A stretch of DNA of 33,004 nt from Arthrobacter sp. ES3-54 (GTDB lineage Bacteria; Actinomycetota; Actinomycetes; Actinomycetales; Micrococcaceae). The notes below the pieces were generated by a model. That model did no database searches, was not told the DNA's origin, and worked only from the letters and a program-made list of their open reading frames with translations. The stretch is from the NCBI RefSeq assembly GCF_029504395.1, contig NZ_JAQFIF010000027.1, forward strand, positions 1 through 33,004. The letters are read 5' to 3'. The position numbers and the translations under genes are program-made. Position 1 is the stretch's first letter, and each line of letters begins with the position of its first letter. Positions 6,736-15,463 of this stretch are shown piece after piece.

Positions 6736-8439
6736 CTAGCGTCGGCGGCGCCTCGAAGAAGTGCCGAAGACGCCGCGGAGTAGCTCCCGGCCAAGTTGGG
6801 TCCCCAGCGATCGGGCCATGCTCTTGAGGCCTCCGCCGAGGGCTCCCGCGAGGTCACCGCCGATCCCGCCGCCGTCCGCCGGCTGCGCCGGTCGGGGGGC
6901 CCGCGGCTGGGGCGCTTTACCGTGTTCGGGCGTCCCCGGCGCCGGCGCGGGACGGCTGCTGGGACGGCCAAGGATTTCTTCCTCAATCCGTCGGGCTTCG
7001 GCGTCGATGGCGTTGGGGTTCAAGCCGCCGCCCTGGCCCGCACCGCCCTGGTGTGCGGTCCCGGCGGCCGGCCCGGTGGGGGCAGCGCCCGTGCCGGTGA
7101 TCTTCTCGTAGGCCGAGATGTTGTCGACGGCGGTGCCGTATTTGGGCAGGAGAGCGGAGGAGGCAACGGAACTGGAGATCAGGGCATCGGTGCTGGGCCC
7201 CATCACGGATTCCGGGGCGCGGAGCCGGGTGAGTGCCACAGGGGTCGGGGCGCCCTTCTCATTCAGCACGGTGATGACGGCCTCGCCGATGCCGGCAGTG
7301 GTGAGGGTTTCCTCGAGATCGTAGTCGCTGGTCGGGAACGTGGACACGGTGGCCCTGAGGGCCTTGGCGTCCTCCGGGGTATAGGCGCGGAGGGCGTGCT
7401 GCACCCGGTTGGCCAGCTGGCCGAGGACATCGGCGGGGACATCCTTGGGGGTCTGCGTCACGAAGAAGATGCCGACGCCCTTGGACCGGATCAGCCGGAC
7501 GGTGGTGGTGATGGCGTCGAGGAAGGCCTTTGAAGCGCCGTTGAACAGCAGGTGCGCCTCGTCCAGGAAGAACACGAGCTTGGGCTTGTCGAGGTCCCCG
7601 GCCTCTGGCAGGTCCTCGAAAAGGTCGGCCAGCAGCCACATGAGGAACGTCGAGAAGAGCATGGGCTTGGTCTGCAGCGTCGGCAGCTCCAGGCAGCTGA
7701 CCACGCCGCGGCCGTCCGGCGCCGTACGCAGCAGTTCGGCGGTGTCGAACTCGGGTTCGCCGAAGAACTTCTCCATGCCCTGCGCCTCGAGCGTGATCAG
7801 TTCGCGCAGGATCACGCCCGCGGTTGCCTTGGAGAGGCCGCCGAGTTCCTCGAGCTCGTCCTTGCCCTCGGCCGAGGTCAGGAACTGGATCACGGCCCGC
7901 AGGTCCTTGAGGTCGATCAGCTCCAGGTTGTTCTTGTCCGCGAAATGGAAGACGAGCTGCAGGCTGGATTCCTGGGTCTCGTTTAGGTCCATGACCCGGG
8001 AGAGCAGGATAGGGCCGAAGGACGTAATGGTGGCGCGGACCGGGATGCCGTTGCCGTCGCCGCCGAGGGCCAGGAATTCCACGGGGAAGGTCTTTCCGGA
8101 CCACGCCTGACCGATGCTCTCCGTACGGGCCAGGAGCTTGTCGCTGCCCGTGGCCGCGGTGGCCAGCCCGGAGAGGTCGCCTTTGATGTCGGCAAGGAAC
8201 ACGGGCACGCCCGCTGTGGAGAGCTGCTCGGCCATCATGTGCAACGTGACGGTCTTGCCGGTGCCTGTCGCCCCGGCCACGAGGCCATGCCGGTTCATCA
8301 TCGCGAGCGGCAGCCGGACGGGGGCGTCCATGTGGAGTTCGCCATCGACGATCGCCGCCCCGAGCTCGATCGTGGGTCCGTCCAGGGTGTAGCCCTTCTG
8401 GATCGTGGCGACTTTATCTGCGGTGGATTTGATGGCCAT
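6736..8439 (-). CDS. HerA-like ATPase, DUF853 family
   Basis: A 567-residue P-loop NTPase of the HerA/FtsK superfamily (DUF853 type). Walker A is GATGTGKT (residues 56-63) and Walker B is LVFFLDEA (288-295, catalytic Glu294). The downstream phrases DAITTTVRLIRSKGVGIFFVTQTPKDVP and ANRVQHALRAYTPEDAKALR are typical of this family. The last 110 residues are Pro/Ala/Gly-rich and low complexity, ending GTSSRRRRR. Members are widespread in bacteria; the cellular role is poorly defined, with DNA translocation or processing presumed from the superfamily. The start ATG lacks a ribosome binding site. A TAAGCT (8446-8451) lies so close that the message may be leaderless. No nuclease partner such as NurA is adjacent. 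Confidence 0.88.
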   Translation of the reverse strand: MAIKSTADKVATIQKGYTLDGPTIELGAAIVDGELHMDAPVRLPLAMMNRHGLVAGATGTGKTVTLHMMAEQLSTAGVPVFLADIKGDLSGLATAATGSDKLLARTESIGQAWSGKTFPVEFLALGGDGNGIPVRATITSFGPILLSRVMDLNETQESSLQLVFHFADKNNLELIDLKDLRAVIQFLTSAEGKDELEELGGLSKATAGVILRELITLEAQGMEKFFGEPEFDTAELLRTAPDGRGVVSCLELPTLQTKPMLFSTFLMWLLADLFEDLPEAGDLDKPKLVFFLDEAHLLFNGASKAFLDAITTTVRLIRSKGVGIFFVTQTPKDVPADVLGQLANRVQHALRAYTPEDAKALRATVSTFPTSDYDLEETLTTAGIGEAVITVLNEKGAPTPVALTRLRAPESVMGPSTDALISSSVASSALLPKYGTAVDNISAYEKITGTGAAPTGPAAGTAHQGGAGQGGGLNPNAIDAEARRIEEEILGRPSSRPAPAPGTPEHGKAPQPRAPRPAQPADGGGIGGDLAGALGGGLKSMARSLGTQLGRELLRGVFGTSSRRRRR

Positions 8440-8447
8440 GCGGTTAG

Positions 8448-8482
8448 CTTAGCCGGGTCCGGTGCTCCCGGACCCGGCTAAG
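8448..8482 (-). terminator. Perfect hairpin between the HerA-like gene and an orphan gene end
   Basis: A perfect 15-bp inverted repeat (arms 8448-8462 and 8468-8482, loop TGCTC). On the minus strand it begins six bases after the stop codon of a short coding-like stretch (8489-8584) and lies just upstream of the HerA-like start. There is no T-run on either side. It most likely ended transcription of a gene now reduced to its 3' end, and could also shield the ATPase gene from read-through. Confidence 0.55.
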
Positions 8483-8488
8483 ACCCGC

Positions 8489-8584
8489 CTATTCGGCGAG
8501 GGCGGCCCTGAAGACTTCCTTGGCCACGACCTCGCTGGCCGCGGGTTCTGTCCGGTGATGCGGTTCCGTCCCGCACCACATGCC
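8489..8584 (-). pseudogene. Possible 3' remnant of an unidentified gene
   Basis: On the minus strand, about 31 codons with strong G/C third positions end in the coding-like tail SEVVAKEVFRAALAE and a TAG stop, directly followed by a perfect hairpin. Upstream the frame runs on but soon loses any sensible composition and enters the antisense of the secreted GH25-like gene. I read this as the last part of a deleted gene. No family can be assigned. It may equally be a chance open frame. Confidence 0.3.
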
Positions 8585-8688
8585 ACGGCCAGGCCGCGCC
8601 GTTTCCGGGGCTGTCCGCGCGGTCCTGTGGACGCTTCGAAGGCAAATCGGCAGCTGCCGAATTACGCCACCGATTAGCGATTCTGCCT

Positions 8689-8694
8689 TAGACT
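8689..8694 (+). promoter_or_regulatory. -10 element of a probable leaderless promoter
   Basis: TAGACT fits the actinobacterial -10 pattern TANNNT and ends five bases before the ATG at 8700. That places the transcription start at or next to the start codon. There is no Shine-Dalgarno sequence before this ATG, which fits leaderless translation. No good -35 element is visible. Confidence 0.4.
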
Positions 8695-8699
8695 GTGGC

Positions 8700-9500
8700 A
8701 TGCCCAACTCGTTCCCGCGCATCGTACTGGCCTTTGTAGTGACCCTCGGCCTTGTCCTCCTGGGTGGAAGCGCTGCGTCGGCCGCTACGGCCCTCTCCTC
8801 GGGACCCGGAATCGATGTGTCCTGGCCGCAGTGCGGTGAAACCCCGGCAAAGCAGCGCGCCTTCGCAATCGTCGGCGTCAATTACGGACTGGCCAACACC
8901 ACGAACCCCTGCCTGGCAAGCCAGTTGGCCTGGGCGAAGGCGGCAAAGTCCCTTGCAGGGACGGCGCAGCCGAAGGTAGCCCTGTACGTCAACACCGCGA
9001 ACCCCGGCCGGCAGGGATCCTGGTGGCCCACCTCGAACATCTACGACGGGGTAAAGGTCACCAACCCCTACGGCAACTGCGCCTTGGGGTCGTTCAAAGC
9101 CTGTTCCTACATGTACGGGTGGGCCAAGGCGTCCGACGACGCCAAGCGCCGCGGGGTCAGCAACCCGGACTCCTACCTCTGGTGGCTGGATGTGGAAACG
9201 GAAAACACCTGGCAGGCAGACAAGGCCGCCAACGTCGCCGTCCTGGAAGGCATGACCGCCTCTTTCAAGAAGATCGGCGCCCGCGTGGGCCTCTACTCCA
9301 CCGCCTACCAGTGGCGGAAGATCGCCGGAGCCGTGAAGTTCACCAGCCCGCTGGCAGGATTGCCGAGCTGGCTCGCTGGAGCGCGATCGGCAGCCGGCGC
9401 CAAAGCGAGCTGCGCCCTCCCGGCGCTCACCGCGCGCGGCCGCGTCTCGATGACGCAGTACATCTCCGGTGGCCTCGACTACAACCACTCGTGCAGCTGA
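8700..9500 (+). CDS. Secreted GH25-like / DUF1906-type glycoside hydrolase-like protein
   Basis: A 266-residue exported protein. Residues 1-29 form a signal peptide (basic n-region, hydrophobic core IVLAFVVTLGLVLLGGSA, probable cleavage at ASA-AT). The mature part reads like a TIM-barrel of the lysozyme-like GH25/DUF1906 group: GIDVSWPQCG at the start, ALYVNTANPG in the middle, WWLDVETENTW carrying the acidic pair expected of the active site, and RVGLYSTAYQW and MTQYISGGLDYNHSC near the end. Such proteins are thought to act on the cell wall, but the activity is not shown here. Four or more cysteines (for example in WPQCG, NPCLA, GNCALGSFKACS and the terminal SCS) suggest disulfides. The start at 8700 is chosen because the signal peptide begins there. 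A longer frame from 8580 has no ribosome binding site. Confidence 0.85.
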   Translation: MPNSFPRIVLAFVVTLGLVLLGGSAASAATALSSGPGIDVSWPQCGETPAKQRAFAIVGVNYGLANTTNPCLASQLAWAKAAKSLAGTAQPKVALYVNTANPGRQGSWWPTSNIYDGVKVTNPYGNCALGSFKACSYMYGWAKASDDAKRRGVSNPDSYLWWLDVETENTWQADKAANVAVLEGMTASFKKIGARVGLYSTAYQWRKIAGAVKFTSPLAGLPSWLAGARSAAGAKASCALPALTARGRVSMTQYISGGLDYNHSCS

Positions 9501-9772
9501 TCCCGCTGAAGTAGTAGCAGGCAACAGAAGCCAGCAGGCAGCAGGCAGCAGCCGGCCGGGCTGGCCGGGCTGGCGTGGGCCGTTGGCACAGTGCATATAG
9601 CAGTGCAGATATATAGCAGTGCAGATATAGCGATGCAGAAATATGGGCAGAAATATCCCGGGCTCCGCCGTCGTTGACCCCAGTGTGCCCGCGCCGGAAA
9701 CCCGGTGCCGCCCAGGACCGCAGTTCCAAACTCCGGCCCGTACACTGCTCCGCTACGAAAGGCCGGCTTTCC
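9501..9772. other. Repeat-rich spacer before the LLM oxidoreductase gene
   Basis: A 272-base non-coding stretch. It holds a CAGGCAG microsatellite (9535-9553), a 9-bp tandem pair CCGGGCTGG (9556-9573) and a strikingly AT-rich degenerate tandem array (9589-9656). The part after 9720 must contain the promoter of the flavin oxidoreductase gene. TACACT at 9741-9746 is a possible -10 element without a clear -35. Confidence 0.5.
9589..9656. repeat. AT-rich degenerate tandem array
   Basis: Five consecutive related units of 12-16 bases: 9589-9600, 9601-9616, 9617-9630, 9631-9644 and 9645-9656. Three begin with CAGTGCA and all end in an A/T run such as GATATATAG, GATATAG or GAAATAT. In a genome this GC-rich the array stands out sharply. 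It lies upstream of the flavin oxidoreductase gene and could be a cluster of regulator sites or slippage DNA. Confidence 0.75.
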
Positions 9773-10762
9773 GTGACTGTTCCGCTTTCCATTCTTGATC
9801 TCGCAACCATCGGCCCGGGCCAGACGGCGGCGGAGAGCTTCGCCGGGAGCGTGGCCATGGCGCAGCTCGCCGAGGACCGGGGGTACAGGCGGATCTGGTA
9901 CGCCGAGCACCACAACATGTCCTCGATCGCCTCCTCCGCCACGAGCGTGCTGATTGCCCACGTCGCGGCCCACACCTCCAGCATTCGGCTCGGCGCCGGT
10001 GGCGTGATGCTGCCCAACCACTCTACGCTGACCATCGCGGAACAGTTCGGCACGCTCGAAACCCTTCACCCCGGGAGGATCGACCTGGGGTTGGGCCGGG
10101 CGCCGGGCAGTGACCAGAACACCATGCGCGCCCTGCGCCGCGATCCGATGTCGGCAGACAGCTTCCCGCAAGATGTCCTGGAGCTCCAGGGCTACCTGAC
10201 CGGCCCCACCCGGATCCAGGGCGTGGAAGCCACCCCGGGCAAGGGCACCAATGTGCCGCTGTATATCCTGGGTTCGTCCCTGTTCGGCGCCAGGCTGGCC
10301 GCCCAGCTGGGCCTGCCGTATGCCTTCGCCTCGCACTTCGCGCCCAACGCGCTGCAGGACGCCGTGGCTGTCTACCGCCGCGAATTCCGGCCCTCCGCGC
10401 AGCTCGACGCCCCGCACGTGATTGCCGGCGTCAACGTCATTGCCGCGGATTCGGCCGCGGAGGCCCAAGCGATGTTCCAGGCCACCAAGCGCGCCAGGGT
10501 CTCCTTGTTCTTCGGCAACGGCCGCGTGTTCAGCGACGACGAGGCGGACATGATCCTGGACTCGCCGCAGGGCCAGCACCTGGCGCAGATGATGAAGTAC
10601 TCCGCCGTCGGCACTCCCGATGCCGTCCTGGCGTACCTCGAGGAATTCACGGCGCACGCCGACGCCGACGAACTGATCGTGGCGCACCAGAGCACCGGCA
10701 CCGAGGCCCGGCTCCGTTCCGTGGAACTTCTGGCCGACGCCGCCCGGCTGGTCCGGGCCTAG
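9773..10762 (+). CDS. Luciferase-like (LLM class) flavin-dependent oxidoreductase
   Basis: A 329-residue soluble enzyme of the bacterial luciferase-like family, which uses reduced flavin (FMNH2 or F420) for monooxygenation or hydride transfer. Recognisable family features are SILDLATIGPG at the start, the RIWYAEHHNM segment (about residues 45-54), SIRLGAGGVMLPNHSTLTIAEQFGTL and HPGRIDLGLGRAPGSDQ, all typical of the group-1 luciferase-like subfamily annotated MsnO8/YwcH-like. The GTG at 9773 is chosen because the family N-terminus begins there, with GAAAGG about ten bases upstream. An upstream ATG at 9674 would add 33 uncharacteristic residues. The substrate cannot be told from sequence. The gene is alone and converges on galK, 28 bases away. 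Confidence 0.88.
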   Translation: MTVPLSILDLATIGPGQTAAESFAGSVAMAQLAEDRGYRRIWYAEHHNMSSIASSATSVLIAHVAAHTSSIRLGAGGVMLPNHSTLTIAEQFGTLETLHPGRIDLGLGRAPGSDQNTMRALRRDPMSADSFPQDVLELQGYLTGPTRIQGVEATPGKGTNVPLYILGSSLFGARLAAQLGLPYAFASHFAPNALQDAVAVYRREFRPSAQLDAPHVIAGVNVIAADSAAEAQAMFQATKRARVSLFFGNGRVFSDDEADMILDSPQGQHLAQMMKYSAVGTPDAVLAYLEEFTAHADADELIVAHQSTGTEARLRSVELLADAARLVRA

Positions 10763-10767
10763 GAACG

Positions 10768-10783
10768 CGCCGACCTAACGGCG
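10768..10783. terminator. Weak hairpin between convergent LLM and galK genes
   Basis: CGCCG-ACCTAA-CGGCG, a 5-bp stem in the 28-base gap between the two convergent stop codons. It has no T-run. It is the only structure in the gap and could serve both genes, but it is weak. Confidence 0.3.
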
Positions 10784-10790
10784 TCCCAGG

Positions 10791-11953
<1,163 letters not shown>

Positions 11954-11957
<4 letters not shown>

Positions 11958-13114
11958 GGCTGGGCGGCTTCCTGTTCTGTTGCTGGCAGTTCGGGGCAAT
12001 ATGGTTCGAGCCCGGCCCTCTCCATGGCCTCGCGGAGTCGGGCGGCTGCCGTTTCCGGCGGGATGTCCGCGATGAATGCACCCATCGCGGCCTCCGACCC
12101 CGCCAGATATTTGAGCTTGTCCTCCTCCCGGCGTGGTGAGGTCAGCTGCAGCATGAGCCGGATGTCGTCCCGGTGGGCGTGGACGGGAGCTTGGTGCCAC
12201 GCCGAAATGTACGGAGTGGGGGTGTCGTAGAGGGCATCCACGCCGCGCAGGAGCCGGCTGTACAGCCGGGAGAACTCATCGCGTTCCTCGTCCGTCGTGG
12301 CGGCGAGGTCCGGGACGTGCCGGTGCGGGAGGATGTGCACTTCCAGCGGCCAGCGCGCGGCAAACGGGACAAACGCCGTCCAGTGCTCGCCCTGGAGCAG
12401 CACCCGTTCGGATTTCTGCTCGAAGCTGAGGATGTCCTCGAACAGCGAGCCGCCGTAGCTCTCGATCGTGCGGACCAGCTGAGCCGTGCGGGGCGTGATG
12501 TACGGGTAGGCGTAGATCTGTCCGTGCGGGTGGTGCAGCGTCACGCCGATCGCTTCGCCGCGGTTTTCGAACGGGAAAACCTGTTCGACGCCGGGCAGCG
12601 CGGACAGCGCGGCCGTCCGGTCCGCCCAGGCTTCCACCACCGTGCGCATCCGGGACAGCGGCAGCCCCGCCAGGGAACCGGTGTGTTCGGGGGAGAAGCA
12701 CACCACTTCGCACCGGCCCACGGACTGCCGGCTACGCCCCAGCCCCACCAGGGCGAGGTCATCCCGGCCCTCCGGTGCTGCGGCCGCTGCCAGCTCAGGT
12801 CCGAAGGAAGGGGACTTGTTTTCGAAGACGGCGACGTCGTAGAGGCTCGGAATTTCCGAGGGATTCTCTGGCGACGCCGGGGCCAGCGGGTCCAGGTGCG
12901 AGGGAGGCAGGACCACCCGGTTCTGCCGGGCGGCCGCGATCGAAATCCACTCCCCGGTCAGGACGTCCTGGCGCATGGTGGCCGTGGGCGGACGGAGCGC
13001 CGGCGCGCGCAGGTCCTCCCCGCGGTCCGGGGGCAGCAGGGTATCGGCATCATCGAAATAGATGATGTCCCGGCCGTCGGAGAGCTTATGGGAGCGTTTC
13101 GTAATCTGGCCCAT
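11954..13114 (-). CDS. galT: Galactose-1-phosphate uridylyltransferase
   Basis: A 386-residue transferase that exchanges UMP between UDP-glucose and galactose-1-phosphate. The active-site signature HHPHGQ is at residues 194-199 (H-P-H, nucleophile expected at H197), followed by IYAYPYI. ENRGEAIGVTLHHPHGQ, LEVHILPHRHVPDL and YISAWHQAPVHAHRDD are further family landmarks. No CxxC zinc pair is visible near the N-terminus, unlike the E. coli enzyme. The ATG at 13114 lies two bases after the alpha-galactosidase stop codon, with GAGGA about ten bases upstream. The longer frame to 13276 overlaps the galactosidase gene and is rejected. Confidence 0.95.
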
Positions 13115-13116
13115 GG

Positions 13117-15420
13117 TCAGGAGTTCCTCACGGGGTGGCTGCCGGTTGCGGCTGGAGCGGCAGCAGTGACGCGGCGGACGGCCAGGAGCAGCCCGTGCTC
13201 CGGGTTCAGGACAGGCATGGGGAGGCCGGACTCCGCCAGGAACCGTCCGGTCGCCTCGACGCCGCCCGCAAGCCACGCCGGAGGCACTGCCTGCAGGAAC
13301 GCCCGCTTGTCATCCGCCGCGGGGTAGACCGCTTCCACCCGGTAGGCGGCGTCCGGCGGCAGTCCCGGCAGGCAGACCCGCCCCGGGACTTCGGCGAACG
13401 ACGTCGCCAGGGACACCAGGGCGTAGAGGGCCTCGCCGCCGTCGTGGGCCACGACGCCGTGGAGCCGGAGGGTCGGATCGGGCTCGTCGGCCCGTACCAT
13501 GCGCCCGCGGTGCAGCAGGGGACGGTACTGCTTGAACAGCGCGATCGCCCTGGCGAGCTCGGTGCGCTCTGAATCGGCGAGGTGCCGGACATCCCATTCG
13601 AGGCCGAAGTGGCCGAACATCGCAGTGATCGCCCGGAAGGAGAGATCGTGCGTTCGCGCGGTGGTGTGGCTCGTGGTGGGGCCGATGTGCGATCCGACCA
13701 GCTCCGGCGGCACCACCATGCCGGTCCAGCGCTGGATGGTCTGCCGTTCCAGGGCATCGTTGCAGTCCGAGGCCCAGACCCTGTCGGTGCGTTCCAGGAT
13801 TCCGAGATCCACGCGGGCGCCCCCCGAGGAACAACTTTCAATCTCGACGTCCGGGTGGGCCAGGCGGAGCTCGTCGAGGAGCCGGTAAACGGCTCTTGTT
13901 TGGGCGTGCACGGAGGGGCGGCCGTCATGGCCCATTTCGGTCAGGTCGCGGTTCTGGTCCCATTTGAGATAGCTGATCCGGTGTTCGCTCAGCAGGGCAT
14001 CGAGCCTATCGTAGATGTACTGCCAGGCCTCCGGATTGACGAGATCGAGGACCTGCTGGTGCCGCCACTGTTCCGGCAGCCGGCCGGCCGGGCTGCCCCC
14101 GGCGGACGGGCTGCCCCCGGCGGTCCGGGGTACCGGACCGGCGATCCAGTCCGGGTGGGCGCGGGCCAGATCGGAGTCCTCGTTGACCATTTCGGGTTCG
14201 ATCCAGAGCCCGAATTCCATGCCGTGGCCGGTAACCGCGTCGATCAGTGGGGTCAGGCCGCCGGGCCAGAGGTCCCCGTCGACGTACCAGTCGCCGAGGC
14301 CGGCCTGGTCGTTGCGCCGGCCGCGGAACCAGCCGTCGTCGAGGACGTAGCGTTCCACGCCCAGCCGGGCGGCGGATTCGGCGAGATCGAGCAGTACCGG
14401 CATCCGGTGGTCGAAGTACACAGCCTCCCAGACGTTGAGAACCACGGGACGGGCTTTGCCGGACCGCACGCCCGGGTGGTGGGGGCGGCCGCGGAACCAT
14501 TTGTAGAATGCATCGCTGATGCCGTCCAGGCCCGCGGCGGAGTACGCCGCGAACAGCCAAGGGGTCTCGTAGCTGGCGTTCGGGGCCACGCTGATCTCGC
14601 CGGCGCCGAGCAGTTCCGAAGCGCCAATGACGGTCCGGCCATCCGCGGTGGCGTCTACGAAGCTCTCGTGGTTGCCGCTCCAGCCCAGGTGCACGGCCCA
14701 CACCTGCCCTTGGCGATTGCCAAATCCGGGGGTGCCGGCTGCCAGGAGGAGTGAGGCGTCATGGCCGGTGCGGCCGTGACGGCCCGAACGGACCCATGTG
14801 CCTTGGTGCAGCGGCAGGCGTTGGGGGTGGGACTCCCGGCACCAGCGCCCGGTCAGGTCCAGGATCTCTGTGCCGGCGCGGCCCACCGGCAGCACGGCCG
14901 CGAGTTCGTCAAGGCTGTACGGGCCGGCGCCGTCGTTGTCGAGCCGGTGCCGGATCTGGAGCAGGCCGCCGTCGTTGATCCTGATCTCCGTGCGGACGCT
15001 GACACCGGCGTCGGGGTCGGCCTGGGTGATGGCGGCAGAGCAGTCCGCCGCGCCGGAACCATCCCCGCCGGAACGCTCGACGCTGACAACGCGCAGCCGG
15101 GCCGAGAACGCCTGGCCGTTCCGGTGGCCGCGGAGGCCGGGCCGCCCGCGCCAGCCGGAGGACGCCTGCGGGATCAGCCCCAGGGTGACCGGGATGTCGA
15201 GGGCCGAGCGCGGGACGGCGTCGCTGAGCAGCGAAAGGTCCGGCAGGTCCGGGCCGAGGTCGGCGCCGAAGTGCACCATGGCGGCCTCGCCGGTGCTGAA
15301 GTCGATGAGCAGGGACGTTCCGGAGCGACGCAGGTACAACGGCTCCAGATCCGACGACAACAGGCCCGGGACGCCCTGGGAGCGGGTCTCGGCGGCAAGG
15401 GTGAGGTCCGGGTTGTTCAC
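13117..15420 (-). CDS. Alpha-galactosidase, GH36
   Basis: A 767-residue GH36 enzyme that releases terminal alpha-linked galactose from sugars such as melibiose or raffinose. It has no signal peptide, so it is cytoplasmic. The N-terminal beta-sandwich covers about 1-320 and the TIM barrel about 325-680. Active-site segments are NVWEAVYFD (329-337), YVLDDGWF (358-365), LWIEPEMVN, LKWDQNRD with the nucleophile Asp488, and ESCSSGGARVDLG / WASDCND with the acid/base Asp552. Length matches bacterial tetrameric GH36 enzymes. The GTG at 15420 is preceded by GGAG at 15428-15431. A much longer frame runs into the regulator gene and is rejected. An 18-bp in-frame tandem duplication (14089-14124) adds a Gly-Ser-Pro-rich loop at residues 434-446. 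Confidence 0.95.
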   Translation of the reverse strand: MNNPDLTLAAETRSQGVPGLLSSDLEPLYLRRSGTSLLIDFSTGEAAMVHFGADLGPDLPDLSLLSDAVPRSALDIPVTLGLIPQASSGWRGRPGLRGHRNGQAFSARLRVVSVERSGGDGSGAADCSAAITQADPDAGVSVRTEIRINDGGLLQIRHRLDNDGAGPYSLDELAAVLPVGRAGTEILDLTGRWCRESHPQRLPLHQGTWVRSGRHGRTGHDASLLLAAGTPGFGNRQGQVWAVHLGWSGNHESFVDATADGRTVIGASELLGAGEISVAPNASYETPWLFAAYSAAGLDGISDAFYKWFRGRPHHPGVRSGKARPVVLNVWEAVYFDHRMPVLLDLAESAARLGVERYVLDDGWFRGRRNDQAGLGDWYVDGDLWPGGLTPLIDAVTGHGMEFGLWIEPEMVNEDSDLARAHPDWIAGPVPRTAGGSPSAGGSPAGRLPEQWRHQQVLDLVNPEAWQYIYDRLDALLSEHRISYLKWDQNRDLTEMGHDGRPSVHAQTRAVYRLLDELRLAHPDVEIESCSSGGARVDLGILERTDRVWASDCNDALERQTIQRWTGMVVPPELVGSHIGPTTSHTTARTHDLSFRAITAMFGHFGLEWDVRHLADSERTELARAIALFKQYRPLLHRGRMVRADEPDPTLRLHGVVAHDGGEALYALVSLATSFAEVPGRVCLPGLPPDAAYRVEAVYPAADDKRAFLQAVPPAWLAGGVEATGRFLAESGLPMPVLNPEHGLLLAVRRVTAAAPAATGSHPVRNS
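14089..14124. repeat. In-frame 18-bp tandem duplication in the GH36 gene
   Basis: CGGGCTGCCCCCGGCGGA at 14089-14106 is followed by a copy with one difference at 14107-14124. On the coding strand it gives AGGSPS-AGGSPA, a flexible loop between PDWIAGPVPRT and RLPEQWRHQQ. The unit is a multiple of three, so the frame is kept. Confidence 0.85.
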
Positions 15421-15463
15421 GGTAGCTCCAGGAGTAGTGGTTGGGGTGGGCGGGGCAGTGCGG

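Noticed and set aside
9589..9656. CRISPR array
   Set aside because: Units are 12-16 bases, degenerate and contiguous with no unique spacers. No cas genes are in the window.
11958..12200. N-terminal extension of galactokinase
   Set aside because: It runs over the galT 3' end in another frame and is rich in Arg/Pro/Gly. The MNKVLQLGSEYF start overlaps the galT stop as ATGA, the normal coupled arrangement.
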